Part shown: in pieces, positions 51,253 to 60,157 of the stretch
How positions within the stretch are numbered: the first letter of the stretch is position 1
Layout: the number at the start of each line of letters is the position of its first letter
Origin: Brooklawnia cerclae
GTDB lineage: Bacteria > Actinomycetota > Actinomycetes > Propionibacteriales > Propionibacteriaceae
Reading direction: 5' to 3'
DNA: 64,000 nt
NCBI RefSeq assembly: GCF_011758645.1
Contig: NZ_JAAMOZ010000001.1
Span: 1,674,001-1,738,000, forward strand
Program-made: the position numbers and the translations under genes
Notes under the pieces: model-generated
Databases searched by the model: none
Told to the model about the DNA's origin: nothing
The model's input: only the letters and a program-made list of their open reading frames with translations

Positions 51253-52314
51253 ATGGAAAGCGCCTTGACGCCGCGCGAGATTCAGGCCCGGATTCGCGGA
51301 GGCGAATCGCTGGCCGACGTCGCGCAGGCGGCCGGTGTCCCGGTCGAACACATCGAACCCTTCGCGGGTCCCGTCCTCGCAGAGCGCGAACACGCCACGC
51401 TGCAGGCGCGGGGCGCTCAGGTCCGGCGCCGCAAGGAATCGTCCTCGCCGCGGACGCTGGGCGACACGGTCGAGGACGCCCTGGCGAAGGCACGCGTCGA
51501 GAGCGACCAGATCAGCTGGGACGCCTGGCGCGACGAGAACCGGCACTGGACCGTGCGCGCGACCTGGGCCGTGGACGCCACGTTGCACCATGCCGACTTC
51601 GACTTCGACCCACGGGGCCGCTATTCGGTCGCCCGCAACGCCGAGGCCCGTTCGATCATCGGCGATCGTCCTCCCACCCCGGTGCGCACCGCCGATCCGG
51701 ACGCCGAGCCCACCGTCGACCTCCACGACGAGTTGGCCATCGTCCGCGTCGTGCAGGACGAGACCGAGCCTCCGGCCGTCGTGCCGGACGTCCCCGCGGC
51801 CCGCATCATCAAGCTCCCCTCCCATTCGCAGAACCCAGCGGACGACGAGCACGAGCCCGACGACTACACCCCGGCCGAGCTCGAGAAGGTGGACGGGGTC
51901 TACGACATCGTCCCCAACCCCCACAGCGACATGGACGTGCTCTACGACATGCTCGCCGGTTTCAACGAGGACTCGGTCCGCATCTACACGGGCCTGACCC
52001 AGCCCATCGCGACCCAGCCGGACCCCCAGCAACAGGCGCCCGAGACGCGGCAGGAGGCTCCGGGCCCCGCCAAGCGCACGCGCACCCGGCGCAACCGCCC
52101 TGACAAGCAGGAGTCACTTCCCGCCGAGGCGGCCGCCGCACCCCACCCGTCCCCGGACGCGGCGCAGCCCCCCGCCGGGGACACCGAGCACAAGGCCCAG
52201 GACGACAACAAGCCGGACGACCACGAGCAGGGCCCTCGCAAGCACCGCAAGCGCCGGGCCTCGGTGCCCAGCTGGGACGAGATCATGTTCGGTGGTCCCC
52301 AGCCTCCCGACTGA
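51253..52314 (+). CDS. sepH: SepH-like (DUF3071) cell-division protein, N-terminally short
   Basis: 353 residues from ATG 51253 with AGGAG 8 nt upstream. The conserved HTH block is ESALTPREIQARIRGGESLA, DVAQAAGVPVEHIEPFAGPV then LAEREHATLQARGAQVRR. The long C-terminus is acidic and disordered and ends in a conserved basic/Trp tail (KRRASVPSWDEIMFG). SepH binds FtsZ through the HTH region and helps septum formation. Known SepH proteins have about 60 more residues before this block; upstream sequence (51073-51252) shows no match in any frame. Either the N-terminus is really lost or the gene is rearranged. Confidence 0.85.
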   Translation: MESALTPREIQARIRGGESLADVAQAAGVPVEHIEPFAGPVLAEREHATLQARGAQVRRRKESSSPRTLGDTVEDALAKARVESDQISWDAWRDENRHWTVRATWAVDATLHHADFDFDPRGRYSVARNAEARSIIGDRPPTPVRTADPDAEPTVDLHDELAIVRVVQDETEPPAVVPDVPAARIIKLPSHSQNPADDEHEPDDYTPAELEKVDGVYDIVPNPHSDMDVLYDMLAGFNEDSVRIYTGLTQPIATQPDPQQQAPETRQEAPGPAKRTRTRRNRPDKQESLPAEAAAAPHPSPDAAQPPAGDTEHKAQDDNKPDDHEQGPRKHRKRRASVPSWDEIMFGGPQPPD

Positions 52315-52341
52315 TCGGTCGCCGCCCGTCGGGCTCGCGAG

Positions 52342-53493
52342 TCAGGCGATCAGGAGCGGCACGCGCATCTCGACGGCGCTGAGCGAGGCATGCTGCCCCA
52401 CGAGGCTCAACTCCCCCGGACGCTGCCAGGTCATCACCGACCAGTCCCCTCGCATGGCGACGAGCACATCGCCGATACGGTTGACGACGGGCTCGTCCAG
52501 CGGCCCGAACCAACCCTGTTCGACAGCTTCCTCGCGACGCCTCACGATCGCCCGCTCCCCCAGCCGTTTGGCCCACTGGGCCGCCACGTCCGCGGGCCTG
52601 TCGGTGTAGAGCTGCCGGAACCTGCCCTCCCCGCCCACCAGGTCGACGCCGCTCGACAGGCCCGGGGTGTCCTCCAGCATGATGTGGTGGTGGCTGGGCA
52701 CGTCCAGCATCCCGTGGTCGCCGGTCACCAACAGGCGGGTGCCCGGGTCGAGGCTCGCGCGCAGCTGCTCGATCCAGGCATCGATCGTGTCGAGGGTGTC
52801 GCGCCACAGCGACGACTCACAGCCCGATCCGTGTCCCACATGGTCGAGCCGCCGCTCGTACGCGTAGACGAACGACCGATCGGCCCGGCGGGACGCCTCG
52901 ACGACCCGGGAGATCCTCGTGTCGGCGTCCGTCTCGTCGTCGAGCCCGACGAAGTGGCCGCCACGCAGCCCCGCGAGCGTCAGCCCCGAGTTCGCGAAGG
53001 TCGCCAACGACACGGTGGTGGACGCGATTCCCGCGGCCGCGAAGATCTCGAACCACGTCGGATGCGGTTGGAAGGCGACAGGGTCGAGCCTGTCGTCCCA
53101 CAGCAGGGCGTTGATGACCTCGCCGAGAGCCCGGAACGAGTACCCGACGATGCCGTGCTCGCCGGGGGGCAGACCCGTGCCCAGAGTCGTCAGGGAGGTG
53201 GCGGTGGTCGAGGGGACGGCACTCGTGAGCTCGGGCGAGCCGTGGAGCAACTGCGCCAGGAAGGGGGCGCGCTGACGATTCCGCTCCAGGAGCTCGCGCC
53301 CCAGGCCGTCCACCATGACGAGCACATAGCGTTCTGCCCGCGGCAACCCGAGCACGTCGGTCGTTCCGGCGTCCGGCAGGAGGTGGGCGGCGATCGAGGG
53401 CAGCAGATCTGCCAGGGTCGAGCGGCCGTACCCGGGCAGGACGATGCCGCCCGGCTGCTGAACGGTGGGCGACGGCTTGGCGATCACGCTCAT
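52342..53493 (-). CDS. Alkaline phosphatase/nucleotide pyrophosphatase-fold protein
   Basis: 383 residues from ATG 53493. AERYVLVMVDGLGRELLERN has the first metal Asp, then AVPSTTATSLTTLGTGLPPG the Thr nucleophile region (PSTTATS), GIVGYSFRALGEVINALLWD, and the later metal ligands RRLDHVGHGSGCESSLW and LLVTGDHGMLDVPSH. This is the phosphodiesterase (NPP-like) branch of the alkaline phosphatase superfamily. It overlaps the DUF5998 gene by ATGA. Conserved between sepH and the second topoisomerase genes in actinobacteria; the substrate is unknown. Confidence 0.9.
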   Translation of the reverse strand: MSVIAKPSPTVQQPGGIVLPGYGRSTLADLLPSIAAHLLPDAGTTDVLGLPRAERYVLVMVDGLGRELLERNRQRAPFLAQLLHGSPELTSAVPSTTATSLTTLGTGLPPGEHGIVGYSFRALGEVINALLWDDRLDPVAFQPHPTWFEIFAAAGIASTTVSLATFANSGLTLAGLRGGHFVGLDDETDADTRISRVVEASRRADRSFVYAYERRLDHVGHGSGCESSLWRDTLDTIDAWIEQLRASLDPGTRLLVTGDHGMLDVPSHHHIMLEDTPGLSSGVDLVGGEGRFRQLYTDRPADVAAQWAKRLGERAIVRRREEAVEQGWFGPLDEPVVNRIGDVLVAMRGDWSVMTWQRPGELSLVGQHASLSAVEMRVPLLIA

Positions 53494-54074
53494 CGCACCT
53501 TCTGCTGCAGAGCCGTGCCGAACCTGACCAGGCGAGCCACGTTCTCGGCACCATCGGCGGCCGAACTCATGCGCACCACCATGTCCTCGCCCACATCGGA
53601 GCCGGTGAAGCCGTGGTCGGCCTCGCAGGTCGGGTCGCCGCACGTCGCGGGTTCCAGGTCGATGCGGCGCATCGTCTCCCAGCTGAGCGTCAGCCAGGTC
53701 TCCACCACCTGGGAGGAGGACGTTCCGAAGCGCTCAGGGTTCGCGGCGACCCGCGTCAGGGCGACCGCGCCGAGCAGCCGGAGCGGCACGGACTCGGTCG
53801 AGCTGATCGCCGTGGCCCCCGCCGGGTCGTCGGTGTTCTCGTCGGTGTGGCTGACGATCAAGCGGGTCGGGGTCAGCACCAGCACCGACAGGTGGCGGCT
53901 GATCCCCTCGTGGGCGAACGTCGCCTCGTGGTGCACCAGATACTCGTCGACGCGCTCGTCGCCGAGCCCGAGGGCGACGGAGTCGGCGACCAGCTGGGGG
54001 AAGAACCCGCAATCGGTGATCTCCCGGGCCAGTTCCCGCGGCAACTGTCCCCACTCGGCCGGTGTGTCTCGCAT
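53490..54074 (-). CDS. DUF5998 family protein
   Basis: 194 residues from ATG 54074 (ATG 54086 possible). LPRELAREITDCGFFPQLVA then DSVALGLGDERVDEYLVHHE is the family N-terminus; ISRHLSVLVLTPTRLIVSHT resembles a PH-like strand set, and the C-terminus carries LEPATCGDPTCEADHGFTGS. Actinobacterial protein of unknown function, always paired with the phosphatase gene it overlaps. Divergent from the APP1-like gene. Confidence 0.85.
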   Translation of the reverse strand: MRDTPAEWGQLPRELAREITDCGFFPQLVADSVALGLGDERVDEYLVHHEATFAHEGISRHLSVLVLTPTRLIVSHTDENTDDPAGATAISSTESVPLRLLGAVALTRVAANPERFGTSSSQVVETWLTLSWETMRRIDLEPATCGDPTCEADHGFTGSDVGEDMVVRMSSAADGAENVARLVRFGTALQQKVR

Positions 54075-54167
54075 CACCCGCCCCATCCTGCCACCAGGAG
54101 GCGCATGTTGTCCGTACGCGAGCCCATGGTGCACCTCCGCCCGGTACTCCTCGCTAGTCTGGGCCTC

Positions 54168-55214
54168 ATGAGGTCTCGCCAGTTCGTCGGGCTGCGGATC
54201 GACGACTTCGTCACCCGGCACATCGTCCGGTTTCTCCGGCGTCGGGGCTGGCGAGAGACGATCGTCCCCTTCACCGGGTACGGAACCGCGGAGCACGTGC
54301 GCGTCATGGGCCGGCTGGTGTTGCGGCCGACGAAACCGCGCACCTATCTCGGCATGTACGCCGGGCAGTTCCTGAACCAACGCGGTTGGCGCAACTTCGT
54401 GAGCATCCCGGTTCCCCGGCGTCCGGCGACCATCCAGGTGGCCGGCAGGCAGTTGGAGGTCGTCACCGACCGGAGCGGCTACATCGACGTCGCCGTGCGC
54501 ACCGCAGGCCTGTCTGCGGGCTGGCAGGACGTCACGATCAGCACGGACGAGGCCTCCGCCACCCCGGCACCCGTCCAGGTGGTGTCGTCCGACGAGGGGT
54601 TCGGCCTGATCAGCGACATCGACGACACCATATTGTCGACATGGCTGCCGCGCGCGTTCCTCGCGGCGTGGAACTCCTTCGTCCTCACCGAGGGCAACCG
54701 GCAGGCCGTCCCGGGCATGGCACGGATGTACCAGCAGTTTCTCGCCGAGCATCCCGGGGCCCCCATCGTCTACGTCTCGACGGGATCCTGGAGCACCTTG
54801 CCGTTCCTCAACCGTTTCATGAAACGGCACGGCTTCCCCAAGGGCCCCATGCTCCTCACCGACTTCGGACCCACCGAGGCCAGCTGGTTCCGCAGCGGAC
54901 CGCAGCACAAGAGGCACTCTTTCGCCGAACTGGCCAGGGATTTCCCGAACATCCGCTGGCTGATGGTCGGCGACGACGGTCAGCACGACCCCGCGCTCTA
55001 CCGCGAGTTCGCCGAGTTGCGACCCGACCGCGTCCGTGCGATCGCCATCCGCCGGTTGTCGCCCACCGAGCAGATCCTGGCCCACGGCACGGCATCGCTC
55101 CTGCGCGACAACGCTGATCTCCGCTGGGATTCCCCGGTCGTCCCCGAGGTCCTCGGGGCCGACGGGGACGAGCTGGCGCCGCGCGTGAGCAGGGCCCTGA
55201 AGGAGCCCGACTAG
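54168..55214 (+). CDS. APP1-family phosphatase (DUF2183, phosphatidate phosphatase-like)
   Basis: 348 residues from ATG 54168 (ATG 54126 is an in-frame alternative; a TAGTCT hexamer 8-13 nt upstream may give a leaderless mRNA). The N-terminal beta domain RPTKPRTYLGMYAGQFLNQR precedes the HAD-like domain, whose motifs are GLISDIDDTILST (DxDxT), PIVYVSTGSWSTLPFLNRFM and WLMVGDDGQHDPALYREFAE. APP1 enzymes dephosphorylate phosphatidate; bacterial versions are little studied. Length fits the family. Confidence 0.9.
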   Translation: MRSRQFVGLRIDDFVTRHIVRFLRRRGWRETIVPFTGYGTAEHVRVMGRLVLRPTKPRTYLGMYAGQFLNQRGWRNFVSIPVPRRPATIQVAGRQLEVVTDRSGYIDVAVRTAGLSAGWQDVTISTDEASATPAPVQVVSSDEGFGLISDIDDTILSTWLPRAFLAAWNSFVLTEGNRQAVPGMARMYQQFLAEHPGAPIVYVSTGSWSTLPFLNRFMKRHGFPKGPMLLTDFGPTEASWFRSGPQHKRHSFAELARDFPNIRWLMVGDDGQHDPALYREFAELRPDRVRAIAIRRLSPTEQILAHGTASLLRDNADLRWDSPVVPEVLGADGDELAPRVSRALKEPD

Positions 55215-55340
55215 CGTCGGCCCACGGCCGTTTCCCGTGCCGCGCGGGTGTCGGAACACCCCGATCAGGTTGAAAGCGGCACAATTCCCTGAGGGCCCTT
55301 TCCTGGGATCCGCGACAAGAGCAGGAGATACGTTCGTCCG

Positions 55341-57791
55341 ATGGCCAAGAAGACACCCACCGACGTCGAGGAGATCGAGGAACGCATCATCGATGTCGAC
55401 GTCTCCGCCGAGATGGAGACGAGCTTCCTCGAATATGCCTACTCGGTCATCTACGCCCGGGCCCTGCCGGACGCACGCGACGGGCTCAAACCGGTGCAGC
55501 GCCGCATCCTCTACACGATGCACGACATGGGTCTGCGTCCCGATCGGCCCCACGTCAAGTGCGCCCGCGTCGTCGGGCAGGTGATGGGTCTGCTGCACCC
55601 CCACGGCGACTCCGCCATCTACGACGCGCTCGTCCGCCTCGGCCAGGACTGGTCGATGCGCCTGCCCACGGTCGACGGACACGGGAACTTCGGCTCGCTG
55701 GACGCGGGCCCGGCCGCCTACCGGTACACCGAGTGCCGGCTGGCTCCCGCAGCGCTGGCCATGGTCGACGGGCTGGACGAGGACACCGTCGACTTCCGGC
55801 CCAACTACGACGGGAAGGAGCTGGAGCCCTCCGTCCTGCCCGCGGCCTTCCCGAATCTCCTGGTGAACGGCGCGACCGGTATCGCCGTCGGCATGGCGAC
55901 GAACATCGCGCCGCACAACCTCGTCGAGGTGGTCGGTGCCCTGAAGCACCTTCTGCGCAATCCCGAGGCCGAGCTGGACGAGCTGATGCGGTTCATCCCC
56001 GGCCCCGATATGCCGACGGGCGGCACGATCATCGGCCTGGACGGCGTCCGCGACGCCTACGCGACCGGGCGCGGCACGTTCAAGCTCCGGGCGAGTGCCC
56101 GTATCGACCAGGTGAGCCCCCGCAGGCGCGGGATCATCGTCTCCGAGCTGCCCTACGGCATCGGCCCGGAGAAGATCATGGAGCAGATCAAGGACCTGGT
56201 GCAGCGCAAGAAGGTGCAGGGCGTCGCCGACGTCAAGGACCTCACCGACCTGACCAACGGGACGAGGCTGGTCATCGAGGTCAAGAACGGCATCAACCCC
56301 GACGCCCTGCTCGCCCAGCTGTACAAGCTCACCAAGCTGGAGGACTCCTTCGCCATCAACGCCGTCGCCCTGGTCGACGGGCAGCCGCGCACGCTCACCC
56401 TCAAGGAGATGCTGCAGGTCTACCTCGGCCACCGCCTCGACGTCACCTTGCGGCGCACCCGTTACCAGTTGGGGCGTGCGAACGATCGCCTGCATCTGGT
56501 CGAGGGCCTGCTCATCGCGATGCTCGACATCGACGACGTGATCGCGATCATCCGCAGTTCCGACGAGGTCGCCGAGGCCCGCGCACGCCTGATCGAGGCC
56601 TTCGAGCTCTCGGAGGCACAGGCGAACTACATCCTCGACCTGCAGTTGCGCAGGCTCACCAGGCTCAGCCGGATCGAGCTCGAATCCGAGCGCGACGAGT
56701 TGCGCAAGCGTATCGCCCACCTCACGCAGATCCTCGAGAGTCCCGAGGTGCTCCACCGGTTGATCAGTGACGAGCTGGACGAGGTGGTTCGCAAGTTCGG
56801 CACACCCCGGCGAACGGTGCTGCTCACCGACTCCGGGGCGGCCACGTCGGCCGCGGCGGCGGCCCCCCTGGAGATCCCCGACGACCCGTGCTGGGTGGTG
56901 CTGAGTTCGTCCGGGCTCATGGCACGCCTCGACGTGGACGGCGATCTCTCCGCCGCCCAGGGCCCTCGTTCGCGCCACGACGCCGTCGTCGCAGCGATCC
57001 GCACGACCGCCCACTCCGAGTACGGGGTGCTCACCTCGTCGGGACGGCTCATCAAGGCCAAGGCGATCGAGCTCCCGTCCCTGCCCGCCACGGCCACGTC
57101 ACCCAACCTCAAGGGGGGTTCGCGCGTCACCGAGTTGATCCCGCTCGACAAGCACGAACGTGTGCTCGGGCTCACGTCGCTCGGGGACGGGTCGCCGGGC
57201 CTCGCGTTGGGCACCCTCCGCGGCGTGGTGAAACGCGTGAACCCCGAGATACTGGCGAGCAAGGACTCCTGGGAGGTCATCAACCTCGCTCCCGGGGACG
57301 AGGTCGTCGGGGCCCTCGAGCTCAAGGACGAGTCCGACGAACTCGTCTTCGTGACCTCCGATGCACAGCTTCTGCATTTCCCCGCCGCCTCCGTGCGTCC
57401 ACAGGGACGCGGCGGCTCGGGCATGGCCGGCATCAAGCTCGGCCGGGACGCCCGCGTCGTCTGGTTCGGGGCGACGCCGGCCACCGACGCCGTCGTCGTC
57501 ACCGTCGCGGGCAGTTCGGACTCGCTGCCGGGCACGGAACCCGGCACCGTCAAGGTGACGCCGTTCGACGAGTTCCCAGGGAAGGGACGTGCAACCTCCG
57601 GCGTCCGCTGCCACCGGTTCCTGAAGGGCGAGGACGCGCTGATCCTCGGATGGGCCGGGCCCGCCCCCGCGATCGCCGCGGCGGCATCGGGCTCTCCTGT
57701 CGATCTGCCGCCCGCCGACGACAGGCGGGACGGCTCCGGGACACCGGTCGCCCAGCCTGTCGCCGCTGTGGCCAGCAGGCTGGTGAGGTGA
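55341..57791 (+). CDS. parC: DNA topoisomerase IV/second gyrase subunit A (ParC/GyrA2-like)
   Basis: 816 residues. EYAYSVIYARALPDARDGLK then PVQRRILYTMHDMGLRPDRP and HPHGDSAIYDALVRLGQDWS (quinolone region) lead to the active-site Tyr in GPAAYRYTECRLAPAALAMV. The tower and coiled coil (LDIDDVIAIIRSSDEVAEAR) are normal, and a six-blade beta-propeller follows. The GyrA-box equivalent is PQGRGGSGMAG, weaker than the canonical QRRGGKG, so wrapping and negative supercoiling may be reduced (ParC-like). Works with the subunit B gene at 62282, separated here by four genes on both strands. Confidence 0.93.
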   Translation: MAKKTPTDVEEIEERIIDVDVSAEMETSFLEYAYSVIYARALPDARDGLKPVQRRILYTMHDMGLRPDRPHVKCARVVGQVMGLLHPHGDSAIYDALVRLGQDWSMRLPTVDGHGNFGSLDAGPAAYRYTECRLAPAALAMVDGLDEDTVDFRPNYDGKELEPSVLPAAFPNLLVNGATGIAVGMATNIAPHNLVEVVGALKHLLRNPEAELDELMRFIPGPDMPTGGTIIGLDGVRDAYATGRGTFKLRASARIDQVSPRRRGIIVSELPYGIGPEKIMEQIKDLVQRKKVQGVADVKDLTDLTNGTRLVIEVKNGINPDALLAQLYKLTKLEDSFAINAVALVDGQPRTLTLKEMLQVYLGHRLDVTLRRTRYQLGRANDRLHLVEGLLIAMLDIDDVIAIIRSSDEVAEARARLIEAFELSEAQANYILDLQLRRLTRLSRIELESERDELRKRIAHLTQILESPEVLHRLISDELDEVVRKFGTPRRTVLLTDSGAATSAAAAAPLEIPDDPCWVVLSSSGLMARLDVDGDLSAAQGPRSRHDAVVAAIRTTAHSEYGVLTSSGRLIKAKAIELPSLPATATSPNLKGGSRVTELIPLDKHERVLGLTSLGDGSPGLALGTLRGVVKRVNPEILASKDSWEVINLAPGDEVVGALELKDESDELVFVTSDAQLLHFPAASVRPQGRGGSGMAGIKLGRDARVVWFGATPATDAVVVTVAGSSDSLPGTEPGTVKVTPFDEFPGKGRATSGVRCHRFLKGEDALILGWAGPAPAIAAAASGSPVDLPPADDRRDGSGTPVAQPVAAVASRLVR

Positions 57792-57883
57792 CGCGCGCCT
57801 CCATCGGCGGGCGCTCCTTCGCACCCGGTCGGTGTCGGTGCGCGCCTGCGCCGACGGACTCACCCGCTACATAGGCTGGAAAC

Positions 57884-58378
57884 ATGACCGGATTCAACGA
57901 CCTGCTGGACGCCAACGCACACTACGCGGCGAGCTTCACCGGACGTCCGCTCACGGGCAAGGCCCAGGCGGGCGTCCTCGTGCTCACCTGTATGGATTCC
58001 CGGATCGATCCGCTGGCGATCCTCGGGCTGCGGGTCGGGGACGCCAAGATCCTGCGCACACCCGGCGCCCACGTCACCCCGGACGCCCTGGCCGGATGCG
58101 TGCTCGGCGTCCACCTGCTGGGGGTCGACCGGGTCCTCGTCGTCGCCCACACGCGGTGCGCCATGGCATCGTCCGACGACGCCACCCTGCGCGAACGCGT
58201 CACCCGCGCCAGCGGCCTGGATGCCACAGGTCTCGGCTTCGGTGCCGACGTCGACCGACTGGGACGGCTGGGTGCCGACGTCCGCGAGCTCACAACCCAC
58301 CCGTTCATCGGATCGTTCGCCCAAGTCGGAGGTTTCGACTACGACGTCGACACCGGACGGCTGACTCAGGTGGTGTGA
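57884..58378 (+). CDS. Beta-type carbonic anhydrase
   Basis: 164 residues. Zinc ligands Cys and His/Cys with the Asp-Arg dyad are in VLVLTCMDSRIDPLAILGLR and VLVVAHTRCAMAS; GDAKILRTPGAHVTPDALAG is the conserved helix between them. It is a short (mycobacterial Rv1284-like) form that hydrates CO2. The C-terminus THPFIGSFAQVGGFDYDVDT then GRLTQVV is complete. Likely monocistronic, downstream of parC. Confidence 0.92.
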   Translation: MTGFNDLLDANAHYAASFTGRPLTGKAQAGVLVLTCMDSRIDPLAILGLRVGDAKILRTPGAHVTPDALAGCVLGVHLLGVDRVLVVAHTRCAMASSDDATLRERVTRASGLDATGLGFGADVDRLGRLGADVRELTTHPFIGSFAQVGGFDYDVDTGRLTQVV

Positions 58379-58421
58379 GCGGTCCGGGTAGGATCATCCG
58401 CGACCACGACGAAGGATGAGA

Positions 58422-59390
58422 ATGAGCGAATCGACCAGCCCGCAACACCTCGACCCGGCCACCGCACCCCCCACCAGTTACCTGGACGAGCCCCAGACGA
58501 TCGGCAACTGGTTCATCAGACTGGTCAAGGGCATCCTCGTGGGCATCGGGTTCATCCTTCCCGGCCTGTCCGGGGGCGTGCTGGCCGTGATCTTCCGGAT
58601 CTACGACCCCATCATCCGGTTCCTGGCGAAGCCTCAGCATCGTTTCATCCGCAACGTGATCTACTTCGTCCCGATCGGCATCGGGATGTGCATCGGCGTC
58701 GTCCTGTTCTCGGTGGTCGTCGACGCGGCCTTTGGCAAGTACGCCGCACAGTTCATCTGCCTGTTCATCGGCTTCGTCGTGGGCACCTTCCCCTCCCTGT
58801 TCCGGCAGGCGGGCAGGCATGGCCGAGGACCTCTTCACTGGGTGATTCTCGCCGTGGCAGCCGTTGTCATCTTCGTCATCATGCTCGTCGGCGGGCAGTC
58901 GCTCATCGACGTGACGCCCAGCTTCCTCGTCTGGCTCGCTTCGGGAGCCCTCATCGGCCTCGGCGTCATCGTGCCGGGCATGAGTCCCTCGAACTTCCTC
59001 ATCTACTTCGGTCTCTACGACAAGATGGCCGCGGGCATCAAGGACTTCGATTTCGGCGTCATCGTGCCGCTGGTCGTCGGCCTGGCCGTGTGCGTCCTGC
59101 TGTTCGCCAAGGCGGCAGCCTGGGCCTTCGACCGCTACTACGCGGGCATGTACCACTTCATCCTCGGCATGGTGGTGGGGTCGTCGCTGGCCATCTTCCC
59201 CACCGTCGTGTTTCCCGCGTTCACCGACGAGGGGCTTGCCACCAGCGGTCTGAGCCTTGGCGGGGCCGTGGCACTCGCCTTGGTGCTCTTCGTGGTCGGC
59301 ACCGTCGCGTCCTGGCTGTTCAGCAAGGTCGAGGACAGGGTTTCGGTGCAACGCGAGGCGCTGGAGGCCGCGGCCCAGGGCACCGATTGA
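58422..59390 (+). CDS. DUF368 (PopT-type) polyprenyl-phosphate transporter
   Basis: 322 residues from ATG 58422 (AAGGA upstream; ATG 58416 is in frame). About nine membrane helices. The two inverted-repeat signatures are GIGFILPGLSGGVLAVIFRI and GLGVIVPGMSPSNFLIYFGL, the PG-x-SGG/S motif of DUF368. Members of this family (PopT) carry undecaprenyl phosphate back across the membrane for cell wall and polysaccharide synthesis. A cytoplasmic N-terminus of 30 residues precedes the first helix. Confidence 0.9.
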   Translation: MSESTSPQHLDPATAPPTSYLDEPQTIGNWFIRLVKGILVGIGFILPGLSGGVLAVIFRIYDPIIRFLAKPQHRFIRNVIYFVPIGIGMCIGVVLFSVVVDAAFGKYAAQFICLFIGFVVGTFPSLFRQAGRHGRGPLHWVILAVAAVVIFVIMLVGGQSLIDVTPSFLVWLASGALIGLGVIVPGMSPSNFLIYFGLYDKMAAGIKDFDFGVIVPLVVGLAVCVLLFAKAAAWAFDRYYAGMYHFILGMVVGSSLAIFPTVVFPAFTDEGLATSGLSLGGAVALALVLFVVGTVASWLFSKVEDRVSVQREALEAAAQGTD

Positions 59391-59438
59391 CCCCTGTCGG
59401 GACGCCGGTCGAGCTCGCCGGAGCCGGCCGTGACAGAG

Positions 59439-59517
59439 CTTCCTCAAATTCTCTACGCCGAACGCGCGACTACGGGCGATACCGAATGGGAGCGTTCTGC
59501 AGCGCAATTTGAGGAAG
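59439..59517. other. Long inverted repeat between convergent genes
   Basis: CTTCCTCAAATT (59439-59450) and AATTTGAGGAAG (59506-59517) are exact inverse complements 55 bp apart; inside, GAACGC and GCGTTC can extend the fold. It is AT-rich at its ends, unlike the surrounding DNA. It could be a bidirectional terminator, a small structured RNA, or a MITE-like remnant. Confidence 0.55.
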
Positions 59518-59522
59518 ATCTT

Positions 59523-60122
59523 TCACGACACCGCCGCGTCACAGGGGCGGTGTCGTACCCTCGAACGCCATTCGTCGGCCAGCAGCGCGTAGGTCATGCC
59601 GTCATGCCAGTTCCCGTCCCGGTGAAGCGACTCCCGCACGTAGTGCGCTTCGCGGCGCAGGCCGATCTTCTCCATCACGTGCCACGACGCCGTATTGTCC
59701 GCGAAACACTCCGCGACCACGCGGCGCAGTCCGAGCCCATCGAAGCAGATCGCCAGAGCCTCGGTAGCCGCCTCTGTGGCGATTCCCTGGCCCTGGGCTT
59801 CTGGATGCAGCGTCCAACCGAGTTCGGCCTGGAGCCGACGGGCCTGGTCGGCGACCTCGGCCTGCGCCCACGCGTCCTGCTGGTCGATCTTGAGGTTGCC
59901 GACGACACGACCGTCGTACTCGATCGCCAGCCATCTCCGACGGCGCTGCTCGAACTCATCGGGGAACGATTCCCAGGGTGCCGGGATCGAGGTGAGCCAC
60001 CGATGGACCTCCGGCAGCCGTAGATAGTCGTGAATCGCCCTCGCGTCCGCGTCGACGACCGGACGCAACGTCAGCCGCTCGGTGCGGCGGGGCCAATCGA
60101 GGTCTGCCAGAGTGACGATCAC
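59523..60122 (-). CDS. GNAT-family N-acetyltransferase (RimJ/RimL type)
   Basis: 199 residues. TERLTLRPVVDADARAIHDY is the typical start, then EAQGQGIATEAATEALAICF (acetyl-CoA pyrophosphate loop, Q-G-x-G-I-A) and LRRVVAECFADNTASWHVME then KIGLRREAHY. RimJ/RimL-like enzymes acetylate protein N-termini or small amines; the substrate is unknown. Convergent with the DUF368 gene. Confidence 0.92.
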   Translation of the reverse strand: MIVTLADLDWPRRTERLTLRPVVDADARAIHDYLRLPEVHRWLTSIPAPWESFPDEFEQRRRRWLAIEYDGRVVGNLKIDQQDAWAQAEVADQARRLQAELGWTLHPEAQGQGIATEAATEALAICFDGLGLRRVVAECFADNTASWHVMEKIGLRREAHYVRESLHRDGNWHDGMTYALLADEWRSRVRHRPCDAAVS

Positions 60123-60157
60123 GCCGGAAGGCTACACCGGCCGCGAGCGTGGGGCGC

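Noticed and set aside
53490-57014. A 1174-codon minus-strand frame
   Set aside because: Only its last 194 codons (DUF5998) are real. The rest is antisense to the APP1-like and ParC-like genes and has Arg/Val/Gly-rich shadow composition.
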